This document shows positions 13,001-25,349 of a stretch of DNA of 64,000 nt, piece by piece. Origin of the DNA: Saururus chinensis. Lineage: Eukaryota; Streptophyta; Magnoliopsida; Piperales; Saururaceae. Location of the stretch: positions 31,630,592 to 31,694,591 of the forward strand of contig CP141143.1 in assembly GCA_035235625.1 (NCBI GenBank). The letters run 5' to 3'. The first letter of the stretch is position 1. Each line of letters starts with the position of its first letter. The position numbers and the translations under genes were made by a program. Below the pieces are notes generated by a model. That model had not been told where the DNA came from. It ran no database searches and worked only from the letters and a program-made list of their open reading frames with translations.

Positions 13001-13107
13001 ACGCCATAATCAGATACAGTTGACGCTACAAAATGATGAAATGCAAAATCAGTTGGTAAAAACAGAGATTTTCAGATGCTGACCCCTGATTCCCCTTCAT
13101 CCGCCAT
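7099..13107 (-). CDS. CESA3: Cellulose synthase catalytic subunit, CESA3 class
   Basis: UDP-glucose-dependent beta-1,4-glucan synthase of the plasma-membrane rosette complex. Fourteen minus-strand exons join in frame with GT-AG introns: 13084-13107, 12695-12890, 12357-12580, 12149-12263, 11816-12038, 11076-11342, 10605-10950, 10379-10516, 10093-10218, 9791-10003, 9443-9704, 9056-9258, 7916-8266, 7099-7683; 3273 nt, 1090 residues. The start MADEGESG is a short first exon, as in Arabidopsis CESA3. Visible parts: RING-type zinc finger C20-C65, two N-terminal membrane helices (about 285-329), DDG 403-405, DCD 570-572, a Lys/Ser-rich class-specific region (about 655-712), TED 788-790, QVLRW 828-832, C-terminal helices and the ending CGINC. 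All catalytic motifs are intact. The ending RVTGPD..CGINC and the exon pattern favour CESA3, the primary-wall class. Exons were assigned by eye from splice sites and homology; no frameshift or stop was seen. Confidence 0.96.
12695..12890 (-). other. CESA3: CESA exon 2: RING-type zinc-finger exon
   Basis: This exon encodes residues 9-73 plus one base of codon 74. It holds eight cysteines in four pairs (C20/C23, C39/C42, C47/C50, C62/C65), the usual spacing of the CESA N-terminal zinc finger, which is thought to mediate contacts between subunits. The acceptor is at 12891-12892 and the donor at 12693-12694 (plus-strand CT and AC). Confidence 0.9.
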
Positions 13108-14230
13108 TGGAAGTCCTTCTCTGACTCGACCGAAAGGATTTACTTAAATCTGGTGGAGATCTAGCACTAACTCATGAACTTAAAAGGCTTCACCACCTGC
13201 CTGTCTCACCACATGCACAAAAAGGTTTCAGAATCTGCTTTTGTTCCGTCACTCTAAAGCAACGCTCTTCAGTTCAACACTGAGCTGGAAAACAAGATCC
13301 ACCACCTGAAAAGACGGCCTGCAGTCTGAGTTTCTCCCGGAACTCAGCCGCCCAGGACTCCACTGACTTCAGATGACAAAACCCAGAAACCAAATCGCCC
13401 AAAACCGAAATACCAGTCAGATCTGCCTCTAGTTCGATCCAGAAGGCATCAAAGCAGCCACCTTTCTCCCCAAATTAAGCCCAGATCCCTCCCAGAGACC
13501 CAAAACCAAATGCCCAGATAATCGAAATCACGCCCCCCCTCCCACCGCAGACGCAGATCTTTCACTGCGGCAGGCCACTGAACTTGCCCCTCCACCCGCT
13601 CTGCCCTTTTCTTCTTCGTCTCCGTCACTCTTCCCTTACCCAAATGGGCACTAAAAACGCGCATGGAAGACAACGACCCTCCACCCAATCGGCATTAACT
13701 CGCCCCACTCCACTAGATTACAAAAGCAAAGAAAATTAAACAAATCAAACCAAAGCGATTATCTCAATCAATCATTGTCGCACCGTTCCACAGACTCCAC
13801 CTTCTCCCATCTCCAGTAAAATTAAAAACAAAAAAAGCCAGTTTAAAAAGTCAAATTTCCAGCTGCAATTCACAAGTCAAAATCCAAAACTGAAAATTAC
13901 AAGAAAAAAAAAATCCAGCACCGTTTTTACTGGGTCATTTCACGCCAAACACAGCAGTAACAAAAGCCAGAAAAAGCGAAAAACTGCGCAAATTTTCATC
14001 ATAGTTCTTGATTCTGCTCGCTGAAACTCAATCAAAACAAGTCAGTGAACAGATCTGCAGAGGAGAGGGGAGGGAGGAAATTGCCAGACGGGGTGGGTCG
14101 TGGGGCCCGCAGATTAGACTTCCACAGTGTGTCTTCCCAGCGGGTGAAATGAGCTTTGTGTTGGCTGGCGCCCGCGGGAGGAGTAAAAATCGGGGCGAGG
14201 AATTGCTACCGACACTCGGCGATTAGTCCA
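13108..14230 (-). promoter_or_regulatory. CESA upstream region (5'UTR and promoter)
   Basis: Non-coding DNA directly upstream of the CESA start codon. It moves from mixed composition near the start codon to AT-rich at 13680-13990 and then GC-rich toward 14100. I found no convincing TATA box on the minus strand, and no 5'UTR intron could be proven. The plus-strand pyrimidine-rich stretches at 13480-13680 correspond to GA-rich stretches on the gene strand, common in plant leaders. Open frames here are short and unsupported. Confidence 0.45.
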
Positions 14231-14612
14231 GCTGGACACCGCACTTTCTTTTATTGCACATAGAAAAAGACTGCGAGAGCCACGTTGGCCGAAGAGCCCC
14301 TTCCAGTGCGTTAAACGCGCGTTTCGCGTAATCCCACATGCATATTTCGTGGTCCCGACACTGGAACAAGCTGACGAGCCCGAGCCTCGCAAGCCGCGCG
14401 CCTAGCGGAATGGTTGGCGAAGTCAAGGAGTTGTTGCACACGGGGCCGGGTTTGATCCCGCACAGCTGGCTGTCGGCGGGGGCCTCGGGAATAAATCTGG
14501 CGAAGTTTCGTCGGCGGGAGGAAGGAGACGCTTGATGCTTTGGTTGGCAGCGACAATGAAACCCAACGGAACGGAAGGAGGTCCGCATCAGCTTGATCGA
14601 GATGGGCCACTG
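14223..14612. other. GC-rich island with tRNA-like A/B boxes
   Basis: This short GC- and CpG-rich block ends abruptly at about 14612, where AT-rich DNA begins. On the plus strand TAGCGGAATGG (14403-14413) fits a polymerase III A box. GGTTTGATCCC (14449-14459) fits a B box except for T in place of the usual C. The spacing is close to that of a tRNA or a tRNA-derived SINE head. No clover-leaf acceptor stem or poly(A) tail was found, so this may be a decayed SINE or chance. The minus-strand frame of about 120 codons has no recognisable domain. Confidence 0.3.
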
Positions 14613-16750
14613 CCTAGATTATGTCCTAAGTGTGTTTTAATTGGAGTAAAATATGTTATATTTATTGACAATCAAATTTGATTCCATAAAATTATGCTAA
14701 ATCATGTTTTTGTGCTGTTTTAAAGGATTAATTGTATCTAAATTACGTAATTAAATATAGGTATAGTTTGAGAAAATTGGTGATGGGCTTTTGACTTGCA
14801 TTCATATGTTAATTAGTTTAATGTGTTTTTAAAATACTCCCATTAGAGACACAATTTTGTTGTTTTTAATAGAAAAAATCTTAAGGCATGCCTTATATCT
14901 GGTTTAATCTATTTTAAAAAAAATTAATCACAATTACCAAGACAATACTCATAAGCAGATTTGGTGGCCTGGCCACAACCACCAAAAGGGAGGCAGAGGG
15001 GCAGCCAAATGCAATGAAGATGAAAAAATTGGAATGGAACCTTGTCCACCAACAAGAATTTGTAAGGATAGAATGAACCATAGAATACCCATATTCAATG
15101 AATTCTATGGATATGCCACTATTTATTTGACTTGAATAAAAATCTAAACTTTATGGAAGTACTAAATTTTAGAGCTAAAAACTAAAAATTATACTCAATG
15201 CAACGAAAATAATCACAAAGATTTTTAACATACAAAACTCAAAACGGGTGAAAACCACATGACCGAACCTATGGCTAAAATTGATGCACTAGAACGTGAG
15301 AGTAGCACAAGTGACCTTATAGTTTCAAAACTCCTTCGTACGTGTCTCTCATATTAGCTCCTCATTGCTACAATTCTTTTGTCATTCATCAATCTCCTCC
15401 CATAGTCCTTCTCTGTAGGCATCCAGTGATCAACACCAGCTTTTCCAACTCCTCGTTGAATTACACACCAACCTTCAATCTTGGTAAAATGTGTATATGT
15501 AGGGTCTTAGTGTGAAATATTCTTCTAATAATCTATAACAAAATAGTCTAAAACAATCACAATGTTTGATCAAAAATTAATTTTCAATCAATCGAATTGA
15601 GTTGGAAAATTCCTAATGAACAAAGCATGAAACCCTAACCTTTAATATTCAATTCTCACTAAAAAGAGTTTCTCTCATGTGCTTAATTCGATGTCTCTTA
15701 TGCCTATTTATAGGTTTAAGGTATGTTCAAGAACTTGCCTTTCAATCCAAAGTTGAATTGAGCTTCATTAAGCAAAATTTAGATTGCACCAGCATAATAA
15801 TGAATAGGCAATTGAGGACCAATCGATGACTAAACACTAAGAATCGGGCATCCCTGTCGACTACAATGCAATCACTGATCAACACACAAAATACTGGTAT
15901 CAATGACTATGGGTAAAATACGGTGGGTTAGAGATGGTTCGCATGAAATATCGACGTATCTCAATCATTCGATGGTATCACTGCAACATCTATGTATCGA
16001 TTCATAGTCATTTGTGTTTCATGTTTGGCTATAAAAATAAGTAGAAGGAACAACCTAGTATCTTATTTGGCCTAGGCTATAAATAATGATTTTATTTCTT
16101 AATTTTTAAAAAAATTATTTAAAGTCAAAATTTAATGTAGAAAGTCAAAGGGGGTCTATATAATATAAGCTAGAATTGATTATAATACTAGTTTGTAGTG
16201 TGAGCTTCATATAACCATTTACTTGTGCGGGGATGCTATTTTCAAAATAAAATTATGACTTTTGATTAAAATGATAGTTTGAAACTTATGTAATTAATCT
16301 CTTCTTGTTAACCAATCCAAAATTGAATCGATTTATTGTAAATCCCACTATGTTAAGGATATAGTAGATTAAGATGTTACACCAAAAGATTGTGTTGTCA
16401 TATAAGGTATAAAATTCTTAAGTACGGTTCTAAGGGGGGAAACCACCTAGTTCGACCATGGATAGCATGCCATTCGATAGGGAGATTCTAAAATTGTGGT
16501 GGCTTGGTCCAATTAAGTTATTGAATATTAGAAACAAGTTATAATGCTTACTCAGGGTAATATTGAAGCACATAATTGGTTAAAGCTCATAGGGCAGTTT
16601 AAATAGAACACTTTGTTGATTTGTGATTATAAGTGTGTGACAACATAAATCGGGAAAAAAGAAAAAATAATGTGTCTCTCACCTGCAATTGAGTCATAAG
16701 ATTTATCTTCCTATTTAAAACAAAATAAATTATTATTTTACTTTAATTAA
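14613..16750. other. Gene-free AT-rich region
   Basis: No coding region is visible. The part around 15300-16000 has the look of a decayed LTR (mixed composition with phrases such as CCAATCGATG), but no ends, primer site or repeat partner could be defined. Confidence 0.35.
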
Positions 16751-18000
16751 CATGCTTAAGTCCTATGTGTTCTATCAACAATTAGCAAACTAATCACCAA
16801 GCAAATGTAAGAATTTTATGTGGAAACCCAACGAGGGAAAAACTATAGGACACTTTGTCCAGATCAACTATACACTATGTATAACCAACGATTATAGAGT
16901 TACCATTTACAAAGATAAAATGCTCTTTTTTTTTTCTCTACACGGCTGGTCCTTCACACCACACTTAACTCTGAATCAACCACTCCTTGTTATTAGCATC
17001 AGCTTGATTTCTCTCTTCATTGTGCTTCTAATCAAACAAGATATTTCATGTCCTCCTCCTTTAGAATGAATCCTTTTCCTCCTTGATTTTCTTAGTAACA
17101 ATCTTCAACAAAACACCATACCACATGTATTTTATACTTTTATATTACCTCTAACCACTCTTTTGATCAAGGTAGACAAGCCTTATAACTAAAAGACTAA
17201 TTCTCTCTAAATTCCACACAAATTCTCCAAGCTTTCTAAGGCTTCCTCTCTTCCCTTCTCACATTCCTAACCTCTTTTATAAATTCCTCAGAGTCACCAA
17301 AAGAAGTTTAACACAACTTGGAATCTAAATCAACCTGGAAAAGTTTAACTTAATTAGGCAAACCTGTGTGAACACGGTCAATCAATCCATAGGGCAATCA
17401 ATTGTTTCCATGTTCTATTCGATCGAACTTTTTACAACAATCCATCACAATCATCTCGGTTAAATTATGTATAAACTTTCAACCTGCTGATCAATCATTC
17501 CAAATGAGAGATTGTTCGGTTATGAATTTCGAAGAACCTTACAAAGACATTTAAGGCTGATTGATCTATTCAGATAGTGATCGCTCTTAACAAAAATTGA
17601 ATTTCATTCGAAAAATCTTATTTTCTCAATCACACTATCACCTAAGGTCTAGTTTACCATAAAGTATGTCTATGTGTTTTTACCTTATGAAACATCAATT
17701 TAAGCCTTCTTTCAGCTCCATCTTTAGAATATGATCTTCAAACTTATTGTGACTCAAAATTATACATATACATGACATTATTTTGATCATAGAAATAGGC
17801 CAATACATGACGTATAAATACATATATTCTTACAATCTCCCCTTTCGCTATTTCATAACAAAATGTTACAACCCATCAACCTAAAAATGAAAAATTACAA
17901 CTCTATAGTGCATATTGAATTTAGACATATTATTCAACAATGACAATGACTTTGCCCCTTAATCTATAACTCACAAATCATAATGTGGTGTGGTCTTTAT
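16751..18000 (-). repeat. Dispersed LTR-like repeat, copy c (diverged)
   Basis: Two parts match the unit at 20760-22010. One is the segment with GAATTTTATGTGGAAACCC (16811-16829), similar in kind to the ATTTTTTGCATAGAAAACCCC phrase near 20892. The other is the segment with AATCTCCCCTTT.GCTATTTCATAACAAAA near 17833-17861, similar to AATCTCCTCTTTTTATTATTTCATGACAAAA near 21889. Copies a and b appear to be relatives on the opposite strand. Divergence is high and the ends are not defined. Confidence 0.4.
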
Positions 18001-18060
18001 AACAAAGGAAAATAGAAGAGATGAGGAAGAGAAAGCTACGAGGAAAGGGGAGAGGGGACT

Positions 18061-18083
18061 TGAGAGAGAGAGAGAGAGAGAGA
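18061..18083 (+). repeat. (GA)n microsatellite
   Basis: A perfect GA dinucleotide run of about ten units starting just after 18061. It sits in unannotated DNA and has no visible coding role. Confidence 0.95.
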
Positions 18084-18599
18084 TGGCTTGAGGTGGGAGA
18101 TAGGGGATTGGCGTGTCATGTTCCAAGATTTTTAAACCCATTTTTAATAAATCAAACATTGAAAACAAAATTTTCAAAACATTTCGTTACAATTAGTGAC
18201 AAGATATCTTAGGATGCAATTAACTTATTTTTTAAACATACGAATACTAAATCAAAGTACATTAATAAGTCAAGTCAAATCACATATTAAACTAAACAAG
18301 GTCTTGCTCAAGTACATGTATGTATATCTTTATATGCAAAAATAAAAATATATTAGTACTCACGTGTCTAAAGTTATCTACCTTTAAGTACATTAAGCAT
18401 GATAAGTGGCCTAGAAACATCGTCCTTGATGCACAACCATAATTTTAAAGGAAATTTAACCCTACAATGTACTTGCATCACACAAATGCTAAGTATACAA
18501 ATTTGCCCAGTGGGATGGATAAACAAGGGATAAGTAATGACAACATATCCATAATTTAAGAGCATCATATAAGTACACCATGATCATCATTATTTGAAG

Positions 18600-20661
18600 T
18601 ACATCATGTAAGGCATAAGCATAGAAACAAACCATAATATATATAAGCATGCTCAAAAGCATAATCATTTTGTTACCATAACCACACTTATGAGTCACTT
18701 GCTCCCTAAGTACAGGTCATAAAGGTTCTCTATGACACGCTAGCCACGTTTTGGAGTTTAACCACACCTTACTAGACTATGAACTACTCACAAACTCAAC
18801 CTCAGTTCATCTGAAGCCTGCCCGCTTCATCCACATCATGAAGCTAAGGCACCGAATAGCTTATAGACCAAAGTGTTCGAGATCTTAGCTACCATGATTG
18901 TCAAATCCTCATGTATTGTGTTGCATAGGACCAATCATTTTCAAATGCTTTAGTACATTCGAACATAACTCTCATATCAGAGGAGCGGCTATACATAACT
19001 CTCACCCGTAGAGAGCCAAAGGACCATGATCATTACAATACTTAATACGAGCATATTTCATATCATAACTTATTCTGAAAAATTATCCAATACGAACTCA
19101 CAGTTGGTAGACTCACCGATGTGTCGGCCCAGTCAACAATGCCCATCGACAACCACTGACATGGCAAACCCTCGCCAATAATGGGGTAGCATGGATCAGC
19201 CCACCTCATTGGTGCTCCACCGATGTGTCAATCACATTGCTGATGATTGACTAGTTGCACACCGACATAATAATGCATTTCAATGCCAGTACTATCATCT
19301 CTCTTCTTTCATTGATGTCATCACTAACTTGTTAGTGGTCATGCAAATAATCCAGAAGAAACAATAGAGACTATTCCTAGATCTCAATTTTACTCTAAAA
19401 CATGACATAACACAATTCTCTTCGCACACACCCTTCCCTCAGTGACTAATGATGATTAATATATCTCATGATCAGAAAAAGTGGGGAAAACATGATTTCA
19501 AATATCTTCAAAACATAAATATCATAAATTTTTCTTTAACATGCTTTCATATTAAGAAATAATCATGATTCAAGTCATACGATTACTTCAAAACCAAATC
19601 ATAATGTCAAGGTTAACAATCAAATATAAAATCACGAATTCACAATTATCAAAGAAACCCACAATTCCTAAACTCATGCATTTTCTAACTTTCAAAATTG
19701 TAGAGTGTTCAAGGTTAGCAATCCAACCTATTTAACAATATAAAAATCCTTTCTCACATGCAATGATGACTAAACTTCAGCCCCAAAAAGTTAATCTTTC
19801 CTTTGATTTTTCATGATTTGCAGAGCCCTTGATCTTCTTTATCTTCATTTTGAGTAGTTTTTCCAATAAAAATGGAGTCTAAGGGCCTTAAAGGGCACTT
19901 AAAAGGAAAGGGGATGCAATTCTCATATATAACAATCAAATTGGGTGATTTTTTAACTTACAAAACCATTCAAAACCATTTGCAATTGGTCGATATGTTG
20001 GCAATCTGCAGGGAGTAATTGTGTTTTTCATTGGCGTGTCCGTTGACACGTGGATGGTTGCCATAGTATCCAAGTTCCAAATTTGGGTAGTCATAACATC
20101 CTCATTTGAACTCTGATTTACATGTTCTTGGTGGAGTTATAAAGATATTTTTGTCTACTTTATCATATCCAAATTTGAGGTAAAAAATCTATCTTTAGAA
20201 AAAGTTATGCTATTACGAATTATATAAGGGTCAAATTGGTAAGTGTCAACAAGTTACTGATAGCACCATAGGTCCAACTTTGAACGATTATAACTCCATC
20301 CAAACTCTGATTCATGCATTCTTAGAGGTGTTTCAAAGCTATAGCTATCTAAATTCTATCCTATTTCATACTTTAATTCAAATCATAGGATGATTTATTT
20401 CACCAAGAAAGCCTTAAGGTCAACCACAGATACTTAGAAACTTTTTTTATGTTACATCGATCATAATATTCTCATTTGAGCTCCGATTTGCACACTATTG
20501 GTAACTCTTCAAAGACCTTTCTGTCTAATTTTTAATAATAAAGTTTCATAACCAAATTCTATATATAAAGGAAGTTATTATATTAAGAAGACCTATGAGT
20601 CAAACTTACTTATATCCACGTAGCGAAGTATAGGGAATTGAGAAAAATTTTGAGTGTTACA
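18600..20661 (-). repeat. LTR-like repeat starting TGTAACACTC (minus)
   Basis: Read on the minus strand from 20661 this begins TGTAACACTCAAAATTTTTC, a start typical of plant Ty3/gypsy LTRs. The segment at about 18900-19320 is repeated in the same orientation at about 62050-62760: both carry CGGCT.TACATAACTCTCA, an AGAGAGCC phrase, and several (A/C)CGATGTGTCGG-like phrases. The other end was not found, and no primer site or purine tract was recognised at 20662 onward. It is probably a partial or solo LTR. Confidence 0.45.
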
Positions 20662-20759
20662 TGACACTTTCTTATTTGGGGAAGTTTATGAGAGTTTAAT
20701 ATCTGACAAAATCCCTGAATTGGATCACCACATTGCTCCCAAAACTAGTACTTTTAATC

Positions 20760-22010
20760 AAGTAATAATTAAGAGTTATGAGCTCTATATGTCACAGGAA
20801 TTTATATAGCGAAAACTAACATAAAATCCTAAGAAAAGCATATGATTAATCTATCAAGTAATCTACACAATCATGCAAGCATGCAGACAATGATTTTTTG
20901 CATAGAAAACCCCAACTAAGGTACAAAAACCAGAGCAGCCTCTCTAGACAAATCAATGCAATAGTAAGTAATAAGTTATAAGACCCAAAAAAAAACCAAC
21001 TAATGTCTTTTCACTCAACACAAACGAAACCTCTTTTCTTTTGTTTATTCCTCTTTGTTGTTGGAATTCAAGATTCTCCCTTCAAAAATCCTCAAAGCTT
21101 TCCCTCTTTGTGTCCTCAATTAAAGGCACCTTCTTTGATAATTGATTCTCGTTCAGTTTCTTCAATCAAAGGCGTCTTCTTTGATCTTGAAGAATTTGTT
21201 ACACCTCCTCAAGATGTGTGTGAAGTGATTGTAAATTTAGGAAAACTCTTGGTAAGATTTCTTTTTTTCCCTTCTTAAATAATGGTTTTCCTCCTCTCTA
21301 TTTCATCTCCTCCTAGGGCTTTTATAGAGTCTTAAGTCGGTTCGGGTTAAAGGAACTCAACTTGGAAATGACGTTATTCTGGAATCTAAACTAGGTCATT
21401 TTTTCACCAAACGATCGATTGTTTCCATAGGCGATCAATCATTCACCTGTTCAATTTGGATAAAATACCAAAGTGATCAATTGTTCCATCCCTTAGGTAG
21501 AAATTCAAAAAATTGAGTCACCAAGTTATTTATCCTTGAGACAATGTGTCAAAAAATGATTGATCCCTTATGAACAACTTTTCAATTTTGAACCTCTTAT
21601 ATCAAAACTCCCAAAATTACATGCAAGGATTATTTATACTTAATTTAAGTGATTTTGTATACGTGAGTATGTGTATTATACCTTTAAACTTTGACACTTA
21701 ATGTAGTCTTCAACCATGAGTTTTTAGAATACATCTACTCTTATTTTTCAAGTCTTTTGATTCTAAATCTAACTCGACTACAACACTAATGTAATTAGAC
21801 TTTAAGACAATACCATATATGAAGTTTTGACATAGTTTTGTTCATCGCAATTAACCAACTACAATACATATGTCATTATATGTTCTAATAATCTCCTCTT
21901 TTTATTATTTCATGACAAAACACTACAAGTATGAAAATTAAAAAAATACAACATTGACTTTTTGTGCATTGACTTTCATTTGTATAAATATATAATTTGA
22001 CCATGTACAA
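20760..22010 (-). repeat. Dispersed LTR-like repeat, copy d
   Basis: The reverse complement of 21600-21900 aligns with 4085-4370. Shared phrases include ACTATGTCAAAA, a TTGTAGTCGAGTTAG block, and GACTTGAAAAATAAGAGTAG. Downstream on the minus strand, near 21400-21440, there is the same kind of CGATCGATTG phrase seen in copy b at 4360-4540. The unit therefore keeps the same internal order as copy b, on the opposite strand. The ends are not defined. Confidence 0.5.
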
Positions 22011-22329
22011 ATTGATCTTGAAAAGCCTTGAAATAAGTACTTTACCTACACTCATAAAAAAAAAGTTTTTGCATAGTATTGCTCAATTAAGTATAAAGTA
22101 TAACACTTAATTTTTCATAATCCTTTCTCCCCCCTTTTTTTTCCAAAATAAGCAAAAGGTGTATCCAAAATTGAAGAAAAATACGCAATTAAAGCTTATG
22201 AGTCAAGTAAGTAAACAAGGCATGAAATAAATAAGTTGGAAACTACACACATCATAAAGTATTTTCATGTTAAACCACATAGTTCATAATATATCAAAAT
22301 AAGTCAAATATCAAGGAATATCTCCCTCT

Positions 22330-23160
22330 ACATCTGATCTTCATCTCTATGTTGGTCTATGATCCCCATCAACATAAGCCGTCTCTTGATCATCTTGGGG
22401 CTCTTGTACCCTATCCTGTGTATATGACCTCATCTAATATACAATGCCTCGTCAAGAGGACCCATGTCAGTTATCGTCACCTCTGTCCAAGTCACTCTCA
22501 ATCTCTGAGATAGCAAAATCCTAGATAGGATGTAGGGAGAACCCAACATCTCGTGTGTGTGTGTGGCCATGAACAAATGTCATTATCCTACCAAAGATGA
22601 TTGTAGGCATATCTAGACAACTTTCTCCTTACGAGCACACTAAATGTAGTACAAAGCAATGATGTTTCGAAGTTTGAAGTTGGGAGTCATGGAATAAGCC
22701 TGTATAGCCATGTTGAGCATGTGTCATCTCTCTATGCCAATAAGACTACTAGTGACGACACTATTGTTAGGAAATATGTAGCCACCATATGCAAGATATC
22801 GAATGTCCTGACGCTCAACATTAATGGCTCTAGTTATGCTCTCTGGTGTAATGCGGATCATAGTACGATTCACCATGCCTATCAAGGACTTCTCTCCCTC
22901 CTCCTGCAAAAAAGAATACCACTATCTTACAAGATGAGGATATATGGGGGTTTGGGATGTGGATATGCCCTAAAAGTATGAACCCAATGCGCTCTGTCAA
23001 ATGTCCAATATAGAGCAAGATGCAAGGGTGTGTATACAACTGATCACTCAAACCTAATGGGTCTCTCCCTCTCTAGTATAGAAGATGAACCACTAAGCTC
23101 ATCAATTTTAGGGGTGGACTTCTTCCTCTTTGAGACAATTTTCTTCTTACCCATCTAAAT
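22330..23160 (-). pseudogene. Decayed gag-like ORF of a retroelement
   Basis: From about 23155 on the minus strand there is an ATG followed by a Lys-rich start (MGKKKIVSKRKKS) and then an interrupted frame. The best surviving segment (22724-22909) includes SLIGMVNRTMIRITPESI and GGYIFPNNS. The start and layout resemble the gag-like ORF of plant LTR elements with long leader LTRs, but I cannot name the family. Stops break the frame at several places. Nothing suggests a host gene. Confidence 0.35.
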
Positions 23161-25026
23161 TTCATAAGATAATTCAAGGGCTAAAACATAGACTTAGTAA
23201 AGTAAACAATTAAAGCTTTCACCAAATTTTAAAAATTGAAAAATTAAGAAAATCCACCCAAATTTTGAAATACTCAAAATACCCCTAAGAAAAATTAGCC
23301 CCATTGATCCCAAATTTTAGAACATGATAGCTCTCATTGAATAGAACAAATTTTTTAACTACACCAATATCCAATTTGCAACAGAAATCCATGAATTTGA
23401 AAATGCCCAATTCCAGGCATTGTTTAAAGAACCAAAGTTTGAATATTTGAAAACTCAAGATTTAATGGATAAATATGTATGAAAATTAAAAGAATTGTAG
23501 ATCTAGCCATTCCAATCAGTTTAAATTCATTGAAAACAACTTCAAATACTCATTAAAATCAAAATTTAAGAGTTAGGTCTTGCCTTGGCCATGGTGAAAA
23601 GCTCCAATTTGATGTGAAAATATTGTGTAAATCCACGTAATATCAATCAAGATTGCCTTCCTCCGCCTCTCCCTTATATCTTATGGTGTTTAGGAGTGAA
23701 ATAAGGAGCATGAGGTGTAGTTTGTGTTTCAAAATGAACATTTGGAAGTAAACCGGAAGAACTAGTGGTCAATTTTTTATTTTAGATTTTTTTTAATTTT
23801 TTTCAAAAAATTTGTAAAATTCTAAAAAAATCTCATCATAAAAAAAATCATTTTCAATTGAAATCACATCAATTTGACCTATAGAACTCAAAATAAAAAG
23901 AAAATATAATAAGAAGCACATGTTAAACTCTTGTTAATTTTCATTAATTTGACTCTTAATCTAAGTTCTTCCACATATTATGGCCAGTTATATCTTGCCA
24001 TAGATTAGTTTGCTCCATCGGTTCGCGATTTTCAATCTTCATCATAACATTTTAACTCTCTTTTTATTAATTTTTTGAAGAAACCACCAATGTTTAATTG
24101 GTGTCTCTTTCATTTCATTAATCTCTCAATGTCTTTCTTATTCAAAAGAAACGAATTCATTCATACTCTAGTAAAGACATGCTTCTCATTTTTTGACTCA
24201 CTTTAGCTAAAATCTATATACATCATTTTCTAAAAAAGAAAATTATTATAATTTGCCATTGCCTTTTTTCTAAGTTATATTTTTATTCATTTCATTTTTC
24301 TAGGGTTTTGCTCTTTTTGAATCCTCTTAACTTGTATCCATTTTTTTCATTATTTGCCATATATTTTGTTTTATGTCAAGTGGATGCGAGCTTTCACACT
24401 AGTCTAGGCTGACCTAAGTAGGTAACCCTTCCTCATCATCTTTATGAGGACAATTTCGTTTAATCAAAATATAAAGTAATAAATTACACACTTGAAGCCT
24501 CGTTACAAGGAATTTTATGTCATTGAATCTTAGATAGAAGTCGAGCTTAAATTTTTCTAATTTGATCACTAGGACTCCACTAGAATCTAAACTCCTAAGT
24601 CAACTTATATCAAACAATTCTCTTTTGATTTCTACTCATGAAATTGACTCAAGTTTAACATGATGTGTGCAAGTTTTAAAAAATAGAGAATTGCAACATT
24701 AAGCAAAAGAAAATTGAATTGATCTTCACATTCTTTGGTACACCATTCTCTTCATTAAGGCATGTTAACCACACATTATTGTGTTTCAACTTTAAGGGAT
24801 AATTAATTACTATTAATTCAAGAGTTAGAATGTCTTAAAAAACTATAAGAAATTACAATGAAAGCAAAAGGCAACAACTAATTTTTTGTTTTTGTGAAGT
24901 TTTTTTTCTTTGTAAACCTATGAAGAAAATCAATGTAAAAACAAAGTAAAATGAAACCAAAACCTAAAAATGTGACAATGCCCAATATGTAGGAAAATTT
25001 CAACCATAGACAAAAAAAATCTCCTA
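23161..25026. other. Gene-free AT-rich region
   Basis: Very AT-rich with homopolymer runs. No frame over 60 codons with recognisable content, and no repeat ends seen. Confidence 0.5.
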
Positions 25027-25031
25027 CTTAG
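25027..25031. repeat. Target duplication CTTAG, left of giant LTR
   Basis: These five bases match 31302-31306 exactly and flank the TG...CA ends of the unit between them. Five bp is the normal duplication size for Ty3/gypsy and many Ty1/copia integrases. Confidence 0.75.
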
Positions 25032-25349
25032 TGTAACATCCCCAATTTTTCTATAATTTTTCTGCTATTTTCTATAATTTTATGCAATGTTCTCCAGTTT
25101 TTTGCTTGTATTTTCAATGAAGAAACTTGATGCTTCAGCATATCTGTATTTGTAATATTCATGACCGTAAAAGTTGGGAGTGGGTTTAGTCGTAGGTCAT
25201 GGGCCTCGACACCTCATAGAAATTTTTTGGTGCAAAAATAGGACAAGATGTGGGAGAATAGAAACGACAAGAAAGAAAGAGACGAAAATAAAAAGAAAAT
25301 AAAAAATGGATCAGACGCACCTCAACGCGCCCGACCCCGTAGAGTGAAC

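Noticed and set aside
14395-14470. Functional tRNA gene
   Set aside because: A and B boxes are plausible, but I could not pair an acceptor stem or anticodon arm.
14223-14588. Minus-strand frame of about 120 codons upstream of CESA as a gene
   Set aside because: No recognisable domain. GC-rich DNA makes long frames by chance, and an overlapping frame at 14311-14610 is equally open.
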